Below, piece by piece: positions 1-10,355 of a DNA stretch of 64,000 bases; the first letter of the stretch is position 1; the number at the start of each line of letters is the position of its first letter. The DNA is from Saccharomycopsis malanga (lineage: Eukaryota; Ascomycota; Saccharomycetes; Ascoideales; Saccharomycopsidaceae): NCBI GenBank assembly GCA_004014935.1, contig CP025324.1, positions 1,984,501-2,048,500 on the forward strand, in the 5' to 3' direction. The position numbers were made by a program, and so were the translations under genes. A model generated the notes under the pieces. It saw only the letters and a program-made list of their open reading frames with translations. It was not told the origin of the DNA and searched no databases.

Positions 1-1260
1 AACTGGAATAGCAAAAAAACAAAAAACTAAAGTCAAAGTATTATTAAACCATTTGCTACTTGAAGTTGAATAAGAATAATAGTTTTTTCAAAACGGGCTA
101 ACGAGATATAAAGATTATTGATATGCATAATTTGCTTCATCGAGCCCATAAAACACTCAATGTTTACAGTAAGTTGATATATGCTAGTTTATCAATGTAA
201 ACTAATTATTTTCAATTATAATTTTTTCTGAGAATTTATATTAAACCATAACTTTTTTAGCTCTTGAGATACGCGTTTTTTTTTTTTGGATTACAAGCTC
301 ATTGAGACCCTGAAGAAAGCTCAAATAAAACTATAAGCCAGTAGAAACTATGTAATAACGTCATAAAGTAAAGAAAGTCTCTCTGTGGGTTAAATACACG
401 ATTTGTAACAAATTATGTGTTAAATTCGACAACATGATACTTACTCACTATTAAATAATTTACAGAAGCCATATTTTAAAACAAAGTATATAGTACAAAA
501 CTATAGATTTTAAAGAGTATAAAAATATAAGTCTTTTACGGTTTGGTTTGCCCTGAATACTCTAGAACTTGACTTGAAAAAATCAACTTTTTGTCAAAAT
601 TGACAATTTTCCGTCATATCAAATATTTATTCGTAGATCTGAGATTTTATATCATAAATAGTAGTAAAATATTGAAAAAAAATTAAAATGTTGGAGTACG
701 TTTTTTCAAATCAAAATAGCCTGGATAGCACTGAGTTAATTCAGTAAAACCAATAATGATTACTCCAAAACGACAACAGCGGGAATTGAGTCCCAAAACC
801 TAAAGTGAGGAACGCCATACTTGTTTTCCGTGAGGCATGGTGGCGCATGATGGCCCAACCAACTTGACCACTTGGCAATAGTAAGGCATTGCATATAGGC
901 ATATTCTGTGTTAAAAAGAGAGAATATCTTGACTTTTCGAGAATTTATTTTGGAAATTGATAAGCCCATCCTTCGCTTAGTGTATAAGCGGAAATAATAG
1001 GATTGTTGAGTAATTTATGAAAGATACTACGCCTTGAATTGATTTGTCTGTGAGATCTGTATTGTTGTGGACAATATCAGGAAAAGCACACATCTATCAT
1101 TAGAATAAGCTACTCAAGTACCTTTTGATTGTCACATATACCGGTAATTCCTTGCCTCGATGCCTAAAAATTAATTTGAGTCGGGCGAAAGAGTTGCTAC
1201 AGCCAATACCTACGTATGGATTAAATAATTTAGTTATTATCAATAATGAGTCACATTGGT
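1..1260. other. Intergenic DNA, nothing assigned
   Basis: AT-rich stretch without a credible gene. Short open frames here are ordinary for the base composition and have no recognisable product. A segment at about 765-905 read on the minus strand has a weak A-box-like string but does not fold as a tRNA (see rejected items). No repeat other than the SINE-like copy that follows is visible. Confidence 0.5.
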
Positions 1261-1420
1261 ATCATATATTTTGATCCCAGTAAATATCAGTTTCATATAT
1301 ACCCGATATGATTAAAGGGACTTGGTAAGACTCAGTCATGTCCTGTTGATCACAATCTTCTCAGCCTTGAACCTGTTAGGTCTTTTTCTCTTCTCCGAGA
1401 ATACTAGCCACCGAGCCATC
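1261..1420 (-). mobile_element. SINE-like copy, short form with A and B boxes
   Basis: Read on the minus strand, the A box TGGCTCGGTGG lies at 1408-1418 and the B box GGTTCAAGGC at 1364-1373. The two starts are 45 nt apart, the spacing of a real tRNA. The shared body follows (AAGTCCCTTTA, ATATATGAAACTGATAT, ACTGGG) and ends in an ATAT-rich tail. It is moderately diverged from the other copies. This is the clearest Pol III-type promoter pair in the family. Confidence 0.72.
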
Positions 1421-2041
1421 CAACCTAGCAGCTTTTCCTGTTGTATATATAATATATATATATATATATATTTAATTAATGACGGTACTAAATAGATAAA
1501 TGTAAAACATTATTCAAGTTTGGTTTATTCTGAATTATGATTGAATTTGAATGTTTAAAGGTGTATGGCATTTTAACTGAGATTAAATGTTTCACATGGA
1601 GATTGATTTTTATTTACAATAAATGATTAATTATTTTTTAGTTTTCGACTCAATTCATAATCAACCAAGAACATAGTTCTTCTGACATATTACCAATTGT
1701 GCGCTCCGATAATAATAAGTCCTATCCAGATTACTATAAAGGAAATCTTGACAATTGAAGAGCTATATGGCAGTAAGCGCCCAATGGACAATGACGTAGG
1801 CAAAGCAAAAATCCAGAAAAACGTTTCGTAAACATTTAGGGATATTCTTGGCGATCAAAGTGACCATGTTTTAGCACACTAAAGATACGGCTTTACAAAT
1901 TCCCATACTAAAATCGAAATCCTCAAATCCGTTGCGTGTAGATCTTTTGGACCCTTAGCAACTACATAAACCCTGGATGGTCTAGCCTAGATTGTAAAAG
2001 AACGTGGAGAGAAATTGTAAGATAAAGCTGTATCATTTATA
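1421..2041. other. Spacer upstream of the 2042 gene
   Basis: Contains a TA dinucleotide run at about 1443-1470 and then AT-rich DNA leading to the start codon at 2042. No gene, RNA or repeat is assigned beyond the TA run. Confidence 0.5.
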
Positions 2042-5000
2042 ATGTCGGTCAAGCTTAAGGAATCAGTGAGGGCGTTTGGTTTACGTGTAGGCGATAAAGA
2101 GACTCCTTTAGACATAGTGTTAAGTCCCAACATCCATGAGGTTTTACAATTGACTATCAACTATTTGAGAGATAAATATACTCGCGATGGGTTGGCAATT
2201 TTTGAGCCGTTATTTGAGTCGCAAGTGTTACGTGATTTGGTGGATTATCTTCTTATTCTTGATGGTCTTGACAAGCAAAGCCGAGTGACTATCAAAGACA
2301 TTTTGGAATTCATATACGAAATTGCATCCTTCTTAGAAAAAGACCAGAAAAATGTGATAATAAACCAGTACAAATTGGTGGAAATCTTTCTTACCAAAAC
2401 TGCTGCTGGCGAATACCATTCTGACATTGATACTTTATTTGAAAAAGTGATATTATATCTAGTAGACATGAGCGTGTCCGAGGATTGTTTAAAGTCGTTG
2501 GAAACACCAGATGGGCCAATTAAGAAGGTTATTGAGCCAATTCTCAACGATGCATTGTCCAATCCAGCTGAGTTTTTTGCTAGCAAACAGAACAATTCTC
2601 GTCAATTACAGTTTGCCATGGATTATATCATGAAAACATTTCTGTTTTATCAAACAGTAGAATGCAACAAACAATGCAAATTTTATCTCAAATCATTTAT
2701 GATCTTCTTGAAACCAGCAAATAAACCAATAATCTCTTATTTCACGAAAAAAACACATGTCAACATGACAACAAATAGAAATTTTGTATACAATGACATC
2801 TTTGTCATCAAAGCATTACAATTTTTCAAAGTATTTATCGACATTGATTTCCACACCCACCTTCGAAACTATATTCGAAAAGAGCTCAGATTGGGAAATC
2901 AAATTATGAAAGTACTTAATGCAGCCGATAATACAAACTCTCCTAAAATCAAGTTGGAATGTTTTGCATTGATCCATCTGCTTTATCAATACTCCGATAC
3001 TCACTACGTTGAACAGTTTGAACTCAAACCATTGAGATCACAGCTCGAACCCTTTTTGAAACATAGTTTGGCGGCCTACAAAAACCATGTCACCTTGTTG
3101 AAAATAAACGATTTCTCCTACATGATCAGTTGTGCTCTTTTGTTGATCCCACCAAGGGAATTTGCTCCCCTTTTCTATGAAACGGTCCAGATTGTTTCAA
3201 ATCTTGATAGCAATACTAGCGAACAGCTTGATTCTTTCAGCACTGGAATGTTGGGAAACATCGCTAGAGTCATTATCATAAACGCAAAGGACATGGACAG
3301 TTTTATAGAATCCACAAAGCATACTTTTATAATCTTTCATCATATTATCGATTATGTCAAGGACGAAATTTTGGATTTGATAAAAAAAAAGCAAATATTT
3401 GTTTTGGAACCTTATAGATCTGACCATCGGCTAGATCATATATGTTTGGGTTTAATCCATGACATTCTTATTACCATCAATACCACCACCAAGAAAAATA
3501 AAGAAAACAAACACCGTTATCCTGTACAAATGTATTCCAACAAACGCTTGTTTTATCGGGAACTCATCATTGCCAGTGAATGGCTCAGATTTGTTAGTGG
3601 GCTAGAGAGTTCCAGTCGTTTTGCAACTTCCTTGCAATCGGAAAATACAGCTGTCTTTTCTCATATCTTAGCAGATGCTCTACAGGACGTCGCTCAACTT
3701 GATCATTCAGATATGGCAGTAGTTTTGCAGTTTTTGCAAGAATTGTTCACTTTGATGGGAATACAAATCACCAAACCAATGTTCTCAAAAATCTTACCAT
3801 TATTGGATACTGATGATGAACATATATTAAAGATGACACTCAACTGGATTTTTTATTCTGCTTCTTCAAATGGGCTTGGTTGTTCAAGTGGGTTTATTCC
3901 TTCCAAAACTTTTATAAAAGATTTCGTAGAAGAACAAGAGCTGATTATTAAACTCTACACAATAGCCACTTCAGAAAATTGCATCTTGGCAAATTTGGCC
4001 TTGCAATGTCTTGAGAAATTAGCTTTCAATAACGGAGAGCAGCCAGAAGGAGCTGTGTTGGACCTTTATTATGATATGGATATCATTGGTATTGTTATAG
4101 AGCCTCTTATGAAAAACAAAATGTCTCAGGAGCATCATTTATTAGCTTTGAGTATTCTTAACAGCTTATCTCGGCCTGCCAAATTCCATCAGTACATTAT
4201 TGAATCCCGCTATTTGGAAAGCTTGGCAAAAGCTGTGTTGACAGAAGACTATTTGCTTGAAGATTCATTGATGGTGTTTAGCAATTTTTTAGTTGAAGCT
4301 GATAAAAGCACCTTGATATACTGTAGAGACACTCTTGAAATAGAACTTATAATCGAACATATCAGCTCACTATTTCTCAATAATCCATTTCACAAAGATC
4401 AAGAACCAATTCTTGATGCGTATTTCTTGTTTCTTCAGGTGTATTTCCAAGATCAATTATTACAGTTGAAAGAAATTCAGATCAAGCCCCAGAATCTTTC
4501 AAATTTGTTGAACATAATCAAGTTGGTTATATCATCATCACTCACTGTTAGCACTATTACTAGTACAATCACAGTGCTTGACTTCCTCACATCAGTAGTT
4601 CTTACGCCAGAAATCCTTCTTGATGACCTATATTTAACCCAACTATCAAATCTTTACAATTCCTACGCGTGTGTGTCCAAAAACAGTTATCATTACGAAA
4701 CTCTTCAGCGACTTGTATACATTTTTTTGCAGATCTATAAATGTTCACCACTTGCTTTTGAAAGATTAGTGCAATATAAAGTGTTTGAAACGACTGCAAG
4801 TTTGCTTAATGACTTTGAGATCACATTAGACACGAAAATCAATATGTGGGAATTGTTCCAAACCGTTTTGCTGTCCAGTAGTGCCATAAAAGAAGAGAAA
4901 TCCATACCAAACTTGTTCATGGGTTTATTAAAGTCCAGGTTGGTTGATCCACGAGAAACTTTTAAAAACTATATATATATTGCTTCCCCAATTGCTCTGC

Positions 5001-5203
5001 ATGGCCAGGAAATTCCAGAAAGAAGACAAGTGTTGAAATATATAGTTTCTACATTGATAACCTTATTCGAATCTGGCCAAGAAGGTAAAGTGTTTGTTTC
5101 AAACCTAGACGTTAAAAGCCATCTTTCTAAAGTATTTGTGGATATTTTTGGCGAAAAAGAGCTCTACGAAATGGCTAAAACTCTCCATGAATCACTCAAC
5201 TAG
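2042..5203 (+). CDS. Large alpha-helical repeat protein, not recognised
   Basis: 1053 codons from an ATG, uninterrupted, with coding-like composition along its whole length. I do not recognise the family. The protein is rich in Leu, Ile and charged residues and appears helical throughout, in the style of ARM/HEAT-type solenoids. It shows no signal peptide, no convincing membrane segment, no nucleotide-binding motif and no zinc-binding cluster. Only a few short Ser/Asn runs interrupt the helical pattern. It is convergent with MCT1 (640 bp between stops). A scaffold or adaptor role is a guess from the solenoid look only. It may be a fast-evolving member of a known family that cannot be placed by eye. 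Confidence 0.85.
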   Translation: MSVKLKESVRAFGLRVGDKETPLDIVLSPNIHEVLQLTINYLRDKYTRDGLAIFEPLFESQVLRDLVDYLLILDGLDKQSRVTIKDILEFIYEIASFLEKDQKNVIINQYKLVEIFLTKTAAGEYHSDIDTLFEKVILYLVDMSVSEDCLKSLETPDGPIKKVIEPILNDALSNPAEFFASKQNNSRQLQFAMDYIMKTFLFYQTVECNKQCKFYLKSFMIFLKPANKPIISYFTKKTHVNMTTNRNFVYNDIFVIKALQFFKVFIDIDFHTHLRNYIRKELRLGNQIMKVLNAADNTNSPKIKLECFALIHLLYQYSDTHYVEQFELKPLRSQLEPFLKHSLAAYKNHVTLLKINDFSYMISCALLLIPPREFAPLFYETVQIVSNLDSNTSEQLDSFSTGMLGNIARVIIINAKDMDSFIESTKHTFIIFHHIIDYVKDEILDLIKKKQIFVLEPYRSDHRLDHICLGLIHDILITINTTTKKNKENKHRYPVQMYSNKRLFYRELIIASEWLRFVSGLESSSRFATSLQSENTAVFSHILADALQDVAQLDHSDMAVVLQFLQELFTLMGIQITKPMFSKILPLLDTDDEHILKMTLNWIFYSASSNGLGCSSGFIPSKTFIKDFVEEQELIIKLYTIATSENCILANLALQCLEKLAFNNGEQPEGAVLDLYYDMDIIGIVIEPLMKNKMSQEHHLLALSILNSLSRPAKFHQYIIESRYLESLAKAVLTEDYLLEDSLMVFSNFLVEADKSTLIYCRDTLEIELIIEHISSLFLNNPFHKDQEPILDAYFLFLQVYFQDQLLQLKEIQIKPQNLSNLLNIIKLVISSSLTVSTITSTITVLDFLTSVVLTPEILLDDLYLTQLSNLYNSYACVSKNSYHYETLQRLVYIFLQIYKCSPLAFERLVQYKVFETTASLLNDFEITLDTKINMWELFQTVLLSSSAIKEEKSIPNLFMGLLKSRLVDPRETFKNYIYIASPIALHGQEIPERRQVLKYIVSTLITLFESGQEGKVFVSNLDVKSHLSKVFVDIFGEKELYEMAKTLHESLN

Positions 5204-5844
5204 GTTGTATAGAGGGTTTAATAACACTCTTTAGTTTGTAGAAAACTGTTTTTCATAGGACTATTTGACGAATCCATATTTACTTTTGGAATCTCTTCAA
5301 CAAATGAAAATTAACTCTTCTTAATCATGTTTGAACTCAATTTAAAAGAGATTGTAGTAGAATTTATAATCCTGTTACATGCCCGGTAGTGTATGCTGAA
5401 GGGCTTCCACTAAAAAAAAGCAAAAAGAGGAAAGATTTTAAATAAAATACTCAAATACTCAACCATTAAGTATTGGTCTATCGTCAGTTTAAAGGCTTGT
5501 CTGGGATTTTGAGTTTTGGTAAATTTACAATGGTGGGGTTAAAGGGATTATTCAGTGCTTTAGTATTCAAAGATAAATGCTTTATAGAATTAGTTGTATG
5601 CTGGAAACTAAGAAATAAAAGAAGTCATATGATAGATACGAGAGTCCAATATTGATAAAATAAATTTGGTACATATTATCATTATAGTATATGTTGAAGA
5701 GATCAGTCTATGTTGTTTGTAGTTTATTTGCAAACGAAAATTGATCAAGTTTTAGTATGTGAAATTCTTACAATACGTCGACAATGGCCATAATCTTTCA
5801 AAATTCAGACATTTATTTGATTTTAAATTTACATTCATTTCATT
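5204..5844. other. Convergent intergenic region
   Basis: Spacer between the stops of the 2042 gene and MCT1. A 60-codon open frame at 5473-5655 has no recognisable product and I do not call it. Presumably holds both 3' ends. No repeat copy is visible. Confidence 0.5.
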
Positions 5845-6864
5845 TTAATCAATATCATCGAGACTATAATTTTCAATCTTCACATTGTCCCAATTTCCAG
5901 TTTCCAGGGCCACTTGTGCGAGTTTTGCAATATTTCCAGGGCCAATACCAGCAAAACCTCTCACATTATATTTGGAATACAACAGGTCGACCAAGCCTAC
6001 AAAGTCGACTTTCTTGGTGGTATTTTTGATGATCCATTGCAATGCTTCTTTGGTGTTGTCGGTTTTCTGCAAATTGTAATTACTGACAAAGGGAACTTTA
6101 AGTTTTTCGGACAAGATGGTTAAATCACCGTTATGAGTGCTTTTCTCAACATAGTCAGCAAGATCTTTCTCAGATTGAGCGAGGATAGGAGAATGGAAAG
6201 GGATTGTGACAGGCAAGTTTTTAGTTTTTATTTTCAAACCGAGTTTCTCCTTCATTTCATTCACGGTTTCGTTGATTAAGGACTGTAAGCCAACAACAAC
6301 TACTTGTTTGTGGGAGTTGATATTGGAAAGATACACTTGTCTATATTTCTCGTTTTCTGTAAGATATTTCACCACGTCGTTGAAACTTTTCGGTTGAATG
6401 AGAAATGCGGTCATTTTGAAGAAGTCTGAAGGCAGAGCCATGTTGTTTGTTTCGTAAAAATTTTTAATGTTTTCTTCCATAATCAATCCTCGTTGACGTA
6501 CAAGCTTTATAGCATCTTGATAACTGATAACCCCATTGAATAACAAGCTGGTGAATTCTCCCAAAGAATGGCCAATTATATAATCAGCATTCTCCACCAC
6601 GTTGATGTTCTTATGTTTGAGCAAAAACTGATGGGCAATGTAGCTTGAGGCAAGTATAGCAGGTTGCTGGTTGGAAGTTTTGAGAAAAAAGTTCTGATCA
6701 GGCAATTCAGATTGGTCGGTCAACAAATTACCAGAAAAATCCTCGCCAATGGTTTCATCAAGCGTGTCTAGATACGACTTGAACGAAGGGTCAAGTCTGA
6801 TGAGCTTTTTGAGAAATGGAAAGGTGGCCACGCCTTGCCCTGGAAGAATTAATGCTCTGCTCAT
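5845..6864 (-). CDS. MCT1: Mitochondrial malonyl-CoA:ACP transferase
   Basis: 339 residues. It transfers malonyl from CoA to acyl carrier protein in type II mitochondrial fatty acid synthesis, which supplies lipoate precursors. The N-terminus shows the FabD signature LPGQG at residues 7-11. The nucleophile elbow GHSLGE lies at 98-103, with the catalytic Ser at about 100 (codon 6565-6567). A later PFHSP carries the second catalytic His, and GPGN lies near the C-terminus. Length fits the yeast family (about 360). No long presequence precedes the fold, so mitochondrial location rests on family knowledge. Divergent from MGS1 with 339 bp between starts. Confidence 0.93.
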   Translation of the reverse strand: MSRALILPGQGVATFPFLKKLIRLDPSFKSYLDTLDETIGEDFSGNLLTDQSELPDQNFFLKTSNQQPAILASSYIAHQFLLKHKNINVVENADYIIGHSLGEFTSLLFNGVISYQDAIKLVRQRGLIMEENIKNFYETNNMALPSDFFKMTAFLIQPKSFNDVVKYLTENEKYRQVYLSNINSHKQVVVVGLQSLINETVNEMKEKLGLKIKTKNLPVTIPFHSPILAQSEKDLADYVEKSTHNGDLTILSEKLKVPFVSNYNLQKTDNTKEALQWIIKNTTKKVDFVGLVDLLYSKYNVRGFAGIGPGNIAKLAQVALETGNWDNVKIENYSLDDID

Positions 6865-7203
6865 AATATATCAAGTTCAACTATATGATCAAACAGTTGT
6901 TAGATTCTGTTCAATGATTTTCTACTCTGGTGTTATAATTTATTTATACTGACTTTACTAAATATATAGTACTATTCCAGGCCATAACAGCTGGTATTTA
7001 TACATTATAATCACAGATAGCAAGTGCAATTCTTCACCGCAACTCTTAAATACTACTTGCGAAGCACAATTTTTCATGTATTAAATAAACCGCGTCTTTT
7101 TTTTCTATATATTTTTTTCTGAATATACAAGTGATTTTTTGCCTCCGAAGACCTCATACTTATACAGTTAATTCAGTATAGAAAGGCGCTATACAATGGC
7201 TAA
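6865..7203. promoter_or_regulatory. Shared divergent promoter MCT1/MGS1
   Basis: 339 bp between two start codons in opposite directions, AT-rich, with T-runs near 7097-7115 and a CCGCGTC string near 7090. No site can be assigned to a named factor with confidence. Both promoters must lie here. Confidence 0.6.
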
Positions 7204-9708
7204 ATGATGACTGTTGGTGTTGGTGAAGATAATGAGGGGCCTTATAACCAACTGGCACAGGACAGTGAGATGGCGCTGAATGAGGGAAAGAATTATTCTG
7301 AAAATGTGGCTGATAATGAAGAAAAAAGAGTGGAAGACTTTGGAAAAATGGGTATTAATAATGAATATGAAGTATTAAAATATGGTGAACAAGATGCTCT
7401 GAAAGACGTTAACACTGTTCAAATCAAAGAGGAATTTCAAGATGATAACACTGTGCAAATTAAAGAGGAATTTCAAGATGTTAACACTGTGCAAATTAAA
7501 GAGGAATTTCAAGATGTTAACACTGTACAAATTAAACAAGAACTTCAAGATGTAGACAAAATACAAATTAATGAGGAATTACAAAATGATAAAGAGGAAT
7601 TACAAATCAAAGAACAACTAGAAGATTTAAAATCAAAATCTAATCATAACAACTTTTTTAATATTGAATACTCAACTGAAGACTCAAATTCTCTTACTGA
7701 AGAGGAGTTTGCAGAATTACAGTATGAAAGTCAACTTTCTCTTGCTCAGCGATTACGGCCCCAATCGTTGGATGAATATATTGGGCAGTTGGATCTTCTT
7801 GGAGAAGGAGGGACAGTGACTCATTATTTTGAAGAAGAAAACATTGACAAGATTAGATCTCTTATATTATGGGGGCCACCTGGCGTAGGTAAGACCAGTC
7901 TTGCGAAAATCATCATGAAACGTTCCAATCTTGTTTCTTATGAGTTTCTGGCGTCGTTAGACTCGATTAATCAAATCAAGCCTATTATCTCCAAGCTAGA
8001 GGCTTTGAAAAAGTACACTGCGAATGAACGAGAACAGCTTAAAAGTAGAGTCATCTTGTTTATTGATGAAATACATCGATACAATAAAGCTCAGCAGGAT
8101 TTCTTACTTGACGCTATAGATAGAAACTTGGTGGTTTTGATAGGAGCTACTACGGAGAACCCGTCGTTTAGTTTGGTAAGACCTTTGTTATCACGTTGTT
8201 TAGTACTTACTCTTTCGCAACATTCGGTACAGCAAGTAGAATCCATTATACAGAAAGGAATACAACTTCTAAACAAAACACGAAGTCATGTTTTTCATTT
8301 CCCCATGATAAATTTCTCTTCTTCTGCTATCAATTATTTGGCAAAGATTTCCAATGGCGATCTTCGAAATGCTCTCAAATTGTTAGAATTGTCTTTTCTT
8401 TCCTTGACACAGTTCGATCCCACCACCAAGCAAGTTATCCATGAAGAACAAACGGTTTCTGAGGATGATTTGAAGAGAATTGTTTCAAAGAAATTCATCA
8501 ATTTTGATGCCAAGGGTGACCAGCATTACGATACAATCTCTGCATTTCATAAATCAGTACGTGGTAGTGATGTCAACGCGTCTCTTTACTACTTGATGCG
8601 GATGCTTAAAGGTGGCGATGATCCGTTGTACATTTGCCGTAGAATTGTTCGCATTGCTAGCGAAGACATTGGCGTAATAGATAGCAATTGTCTTATATAT
8701 TGTTGTAATGTGTACGAATCCGTGCTACGGCTTGGAATGCCTAAGTCGTTGAAGCTTCTAGTTCAATGTACCATTAGAATAGCTAAATCACCCAAATCAG
8801 TCGAGATTTACCGTGGTTGGAACATGGCCAAAGAGGTGGCGAAAACCAATTCGGAAATTGAAGTGCCATTCCATTTGACTGATGAAGCTAGCAAGTTGTA
8901 TAATAAAGTCGCTGAAGATAATGTTCAAGGCGACATTTCCAAATTGAGCAATGATCCAAAATATTACAAATACAACTTACATTACAAACATGGTCTAGTA
9001 GATCAAAATTATCTTCCTGACAATTTGAAAGGTACAAAAGTGCTTCTTGGAACGCATTTAGGAACTCAAGTAGACCCTGAATTGAACGACCAGCAAAGTG
9101 ATAGCGAGCCTGATTTCATGGAAGACAATTTTTACCGTCGTAAAAGACAAAAGTTGAGTTTCTTGAATGGCCAAAAAGTCTTGGCTCAAAGCAGTAGCCA
9201 GTCGGAGGACGAAGGATTGACAGATGATCTCGCTCAAACAAGAAGTTGTAGTGAAAACGACGATACCGATGATGATTTGGAAAATGACTCCTTAGATAAT
9301 TCCACACACGTAGCAACCTTTGAAGAAACAATGAGTGATATCAATGCAACCAGAAAAATCTTGTTTGGGTTTTCGCAGAATGAAGACGATGATGCCGATG
9401 GTGAATACTCTTTTGAAAGTGACGAATTCGGTTTCCTTCCTCAGAATAGTGATGACAGCGACGATGACGATGGCGATAATGATGATGATGACGATGGTGA
9501 AGATGACGATTATGGTGCTAATGTAGTTGGTAGTCTCAGTGGGTTTTCACCATTAGCTTGTGCGTTCGGTAGACGAAAACTGTTAAGAAACATGTTCATT
9601 CGTAAAGTAAATCAAAAGTTTGATACAAACTACGACCCTTCATTGTTGAAGACCAACGAATTAGATACCAAGACAAATTGTAAAAGAGTACGGTTCATAG
9701 AAAATTAG
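7204..9708 (+). CDS. MGS1: WRNIP1-type AAA+ ATPase
   Basis: 834 residues. Mgs1/WRNIP1/RarA is an AAA+ ATPase that acts with PCNA and Pol delta at stalled forks. The core starts with SLAQRLRPQSLDEYIGQ. Walker A GPPGVGKTS is at about 223-231 and Walker B LFIDEIHR at about 286-293; sensor 1 GATTENPSF and the C-terminal RarA domain (RMLKGGDDPLYICRR) follow. The N-terminus lacks the C2HC UBZ finger found in yeast and human relatives. Instead it carries five 12-residue repeats (7405-7584), four with the sumoylation consensus psi-K-x-E (IKEE, IKEE, IKEE, IKQE). After the core come an acidic Asp/Ser tail (about 640-780) and a basic end starting SGFSPLACAFGRRKLL. It is much longer than S. cerevisiae Mgs1 (587). 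CTG at 7948-7950 fits Ser, as in relatives with an SA pair here. Confidence 0.95.
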   Translation: MMTVGVGEDNEGPYNQLAQDSEMALNEGKNYSENVADNEEKRVEDFGKMGINNEYEVLKYGEQDALKDVNTVQIKEEFQDDNTVQIKEEFQDVNTVQIKEEFQDVNTVQIKQELQDVDKIQINEELQNDKEELQIKEQLEDLKSKSNHNNFFNIEYSTEDSNSLTEEEFAELQYESQLSLAQRLRPQSLDEYIGQLDLLGEGGTVTHYFEEENIDKIRSLILWGPPGVGKTSLAKIIMKRSNLVSYEFLASLDSINQIKPIISKLEALKKYTANEREQLKSRVILFIDEIHRYNKAQQDFLLDAIDRNLVVLIGATTENPSFSLVRPLLSRCLVLTLSQHSVQQVESIIQKGIQLLNKTRSHVFHFPMINFSSSAINYLAKISNGDLRNALKLLELSFLSLTQFDPTTKQVIHEEQTVSEDDLKRIVSKKFINFDAKGDQHYDTISAFHKSVRGSDVNASLYYLMRMLKGGDDPLYICRRIVRIASEDIGVIDSNCLIYCCNVYESVLRLGMPKSLKLLVQCTIRIAKSPKSVEIYRGWNMAKEVAKTNSEIEVPFHLTDEASKLYNKVAEDNVQGDISKLSNDPKYYKYNLHYKHGLVDQNYLPDNLKGTKVLLGTHLGTQVDPELNDQQSDSEPDFMEDNFYRRKRQKLSFLNGQKVLAQSSSQSEDEGLTDDLAQTRSCSENDDTDDDLENDSLDNSTHVATFEETMSDINATRKILFGFSQNEDDDADGEYSFESDEFGFLPQNSDDSDDDDGDNDDDDDGEDDDYGANVVGSLSGFSPLACAFGRRKLLRNMFIRKVNQKFDTNYDPSLLKTNELDTKTNCKRVRFIEN
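7405..7584 (+). repeat. 36-bp coding minisatellite in MGS1
   Basis: Five in-frame 36-bp units (7405, 7441, 7477, 7513, 7549) encode D-V-N-T-V-Q-I-K-E-E-F-Q and variants. Units 2 and 3 are nearly identical at DNA level, which suggests recent slippage or unequal exchange. Unit 5 has lost the Lys (INEE). Confidence 0.95.
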
Positions 9709-10254
9709 AAACCTTTTCTTTGCCTAGGTATAGTGTATTATATAAATTCTTATTTTGCATTGCATTTTATTACAAAGGGGCTGTTATTGTTGATTTGTTT
9801 ATTTTTTTGCTCAGTGTTGCTGATTTTTTCAATTTTTTATTTTGTATGTTCCTGGTTGAGCATATTCTTAAATTCTTTCTACTGCTATTATATACATCTT
9901 AAGGTTTAATCAAGAAAAATTACATACTTAGAGGATTTTTCAGTAGTTTTTTTTCGACATTTCAATTAATGGTGATTTTGCTATACTTGATAGGTGACTT
10001 ACCACTTGTATGTAGCTTAACCAAGGACACACTGGAATTTGTAGGGATGTTTATACGAGCTCATATATGATATGATAAAATATGCTGTGATTGGTGATTA
10101 AGTTATGGTACCAGGATTAGTAATATGGGATTACAGAACTAATTTAATAAGTTTTCCGTTGAAAGAATCCTTTTCAGGAGTCCAATCGATCTCTACACAC
10201 ACATTCAACTCAACATACATAGTAATTCGTAGAATTACTTTTTTCTTTTATAAT
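9709..10254. other. Spacer before tRNA-Phe
   Basis: T-rich 3' flank of MGS1 followed by AT-rich DNA. No gene or repeat recognised. Confidence 0.5.
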
Positions 10255-10346
10255 GCGGACTTAGCTCAGTTGGGAGAGCGTCAGACTGAAGTTGATATTT
10301 TCACTTTGATATCTGAAGGTCCTGTGTTCGATCCACAGAGTTCGCA
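10255..10346 (+). tRNA. tRNA-Phe (GAA) with 19-nt intron
   Basis: Exon 1 is 10255-10291, the intron 10292-10310 and exon 2 10311-10346. The 73-nt mature sequence closely matches yeast tRNA-Phe: it begins GCGGACTTAGCTCAGTTGG and ends with GTTCGATCC in the T arm and TTCGCA. The anticodon GAA is 10288-10290, inside a stem TCAGA/TCTGA (10281-10285 with 10312-10316). The intron starts one base 3' of the anticodon, the canonical place, and contains TTGATATTTTCACTTTGAT. This is the only intact tRNA gene I see in the window. Confidence 0.98.
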
Positions 10347-10347
10347 A

Positions 10348-10355
10348 TTTTTTTT
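10348..10355 (+). terminator. Pol III terminator of tRNA-Phe
   Basis: Eight T residues beginning two bases after the tRNA 3' end, the standard stop for RNA polymerase III. Confidence 0.9.

Noticed and set aside
765-905. tRNA-like segment on the minus strand with TGGTCAAGTTGG as A box and a GGGACTCAATTCC string
   Set aside because: The acceptor arms do not pair, the T loop lacks TTCRA and no cloverleaf can be drawn. At best a chance match or very old remnant.
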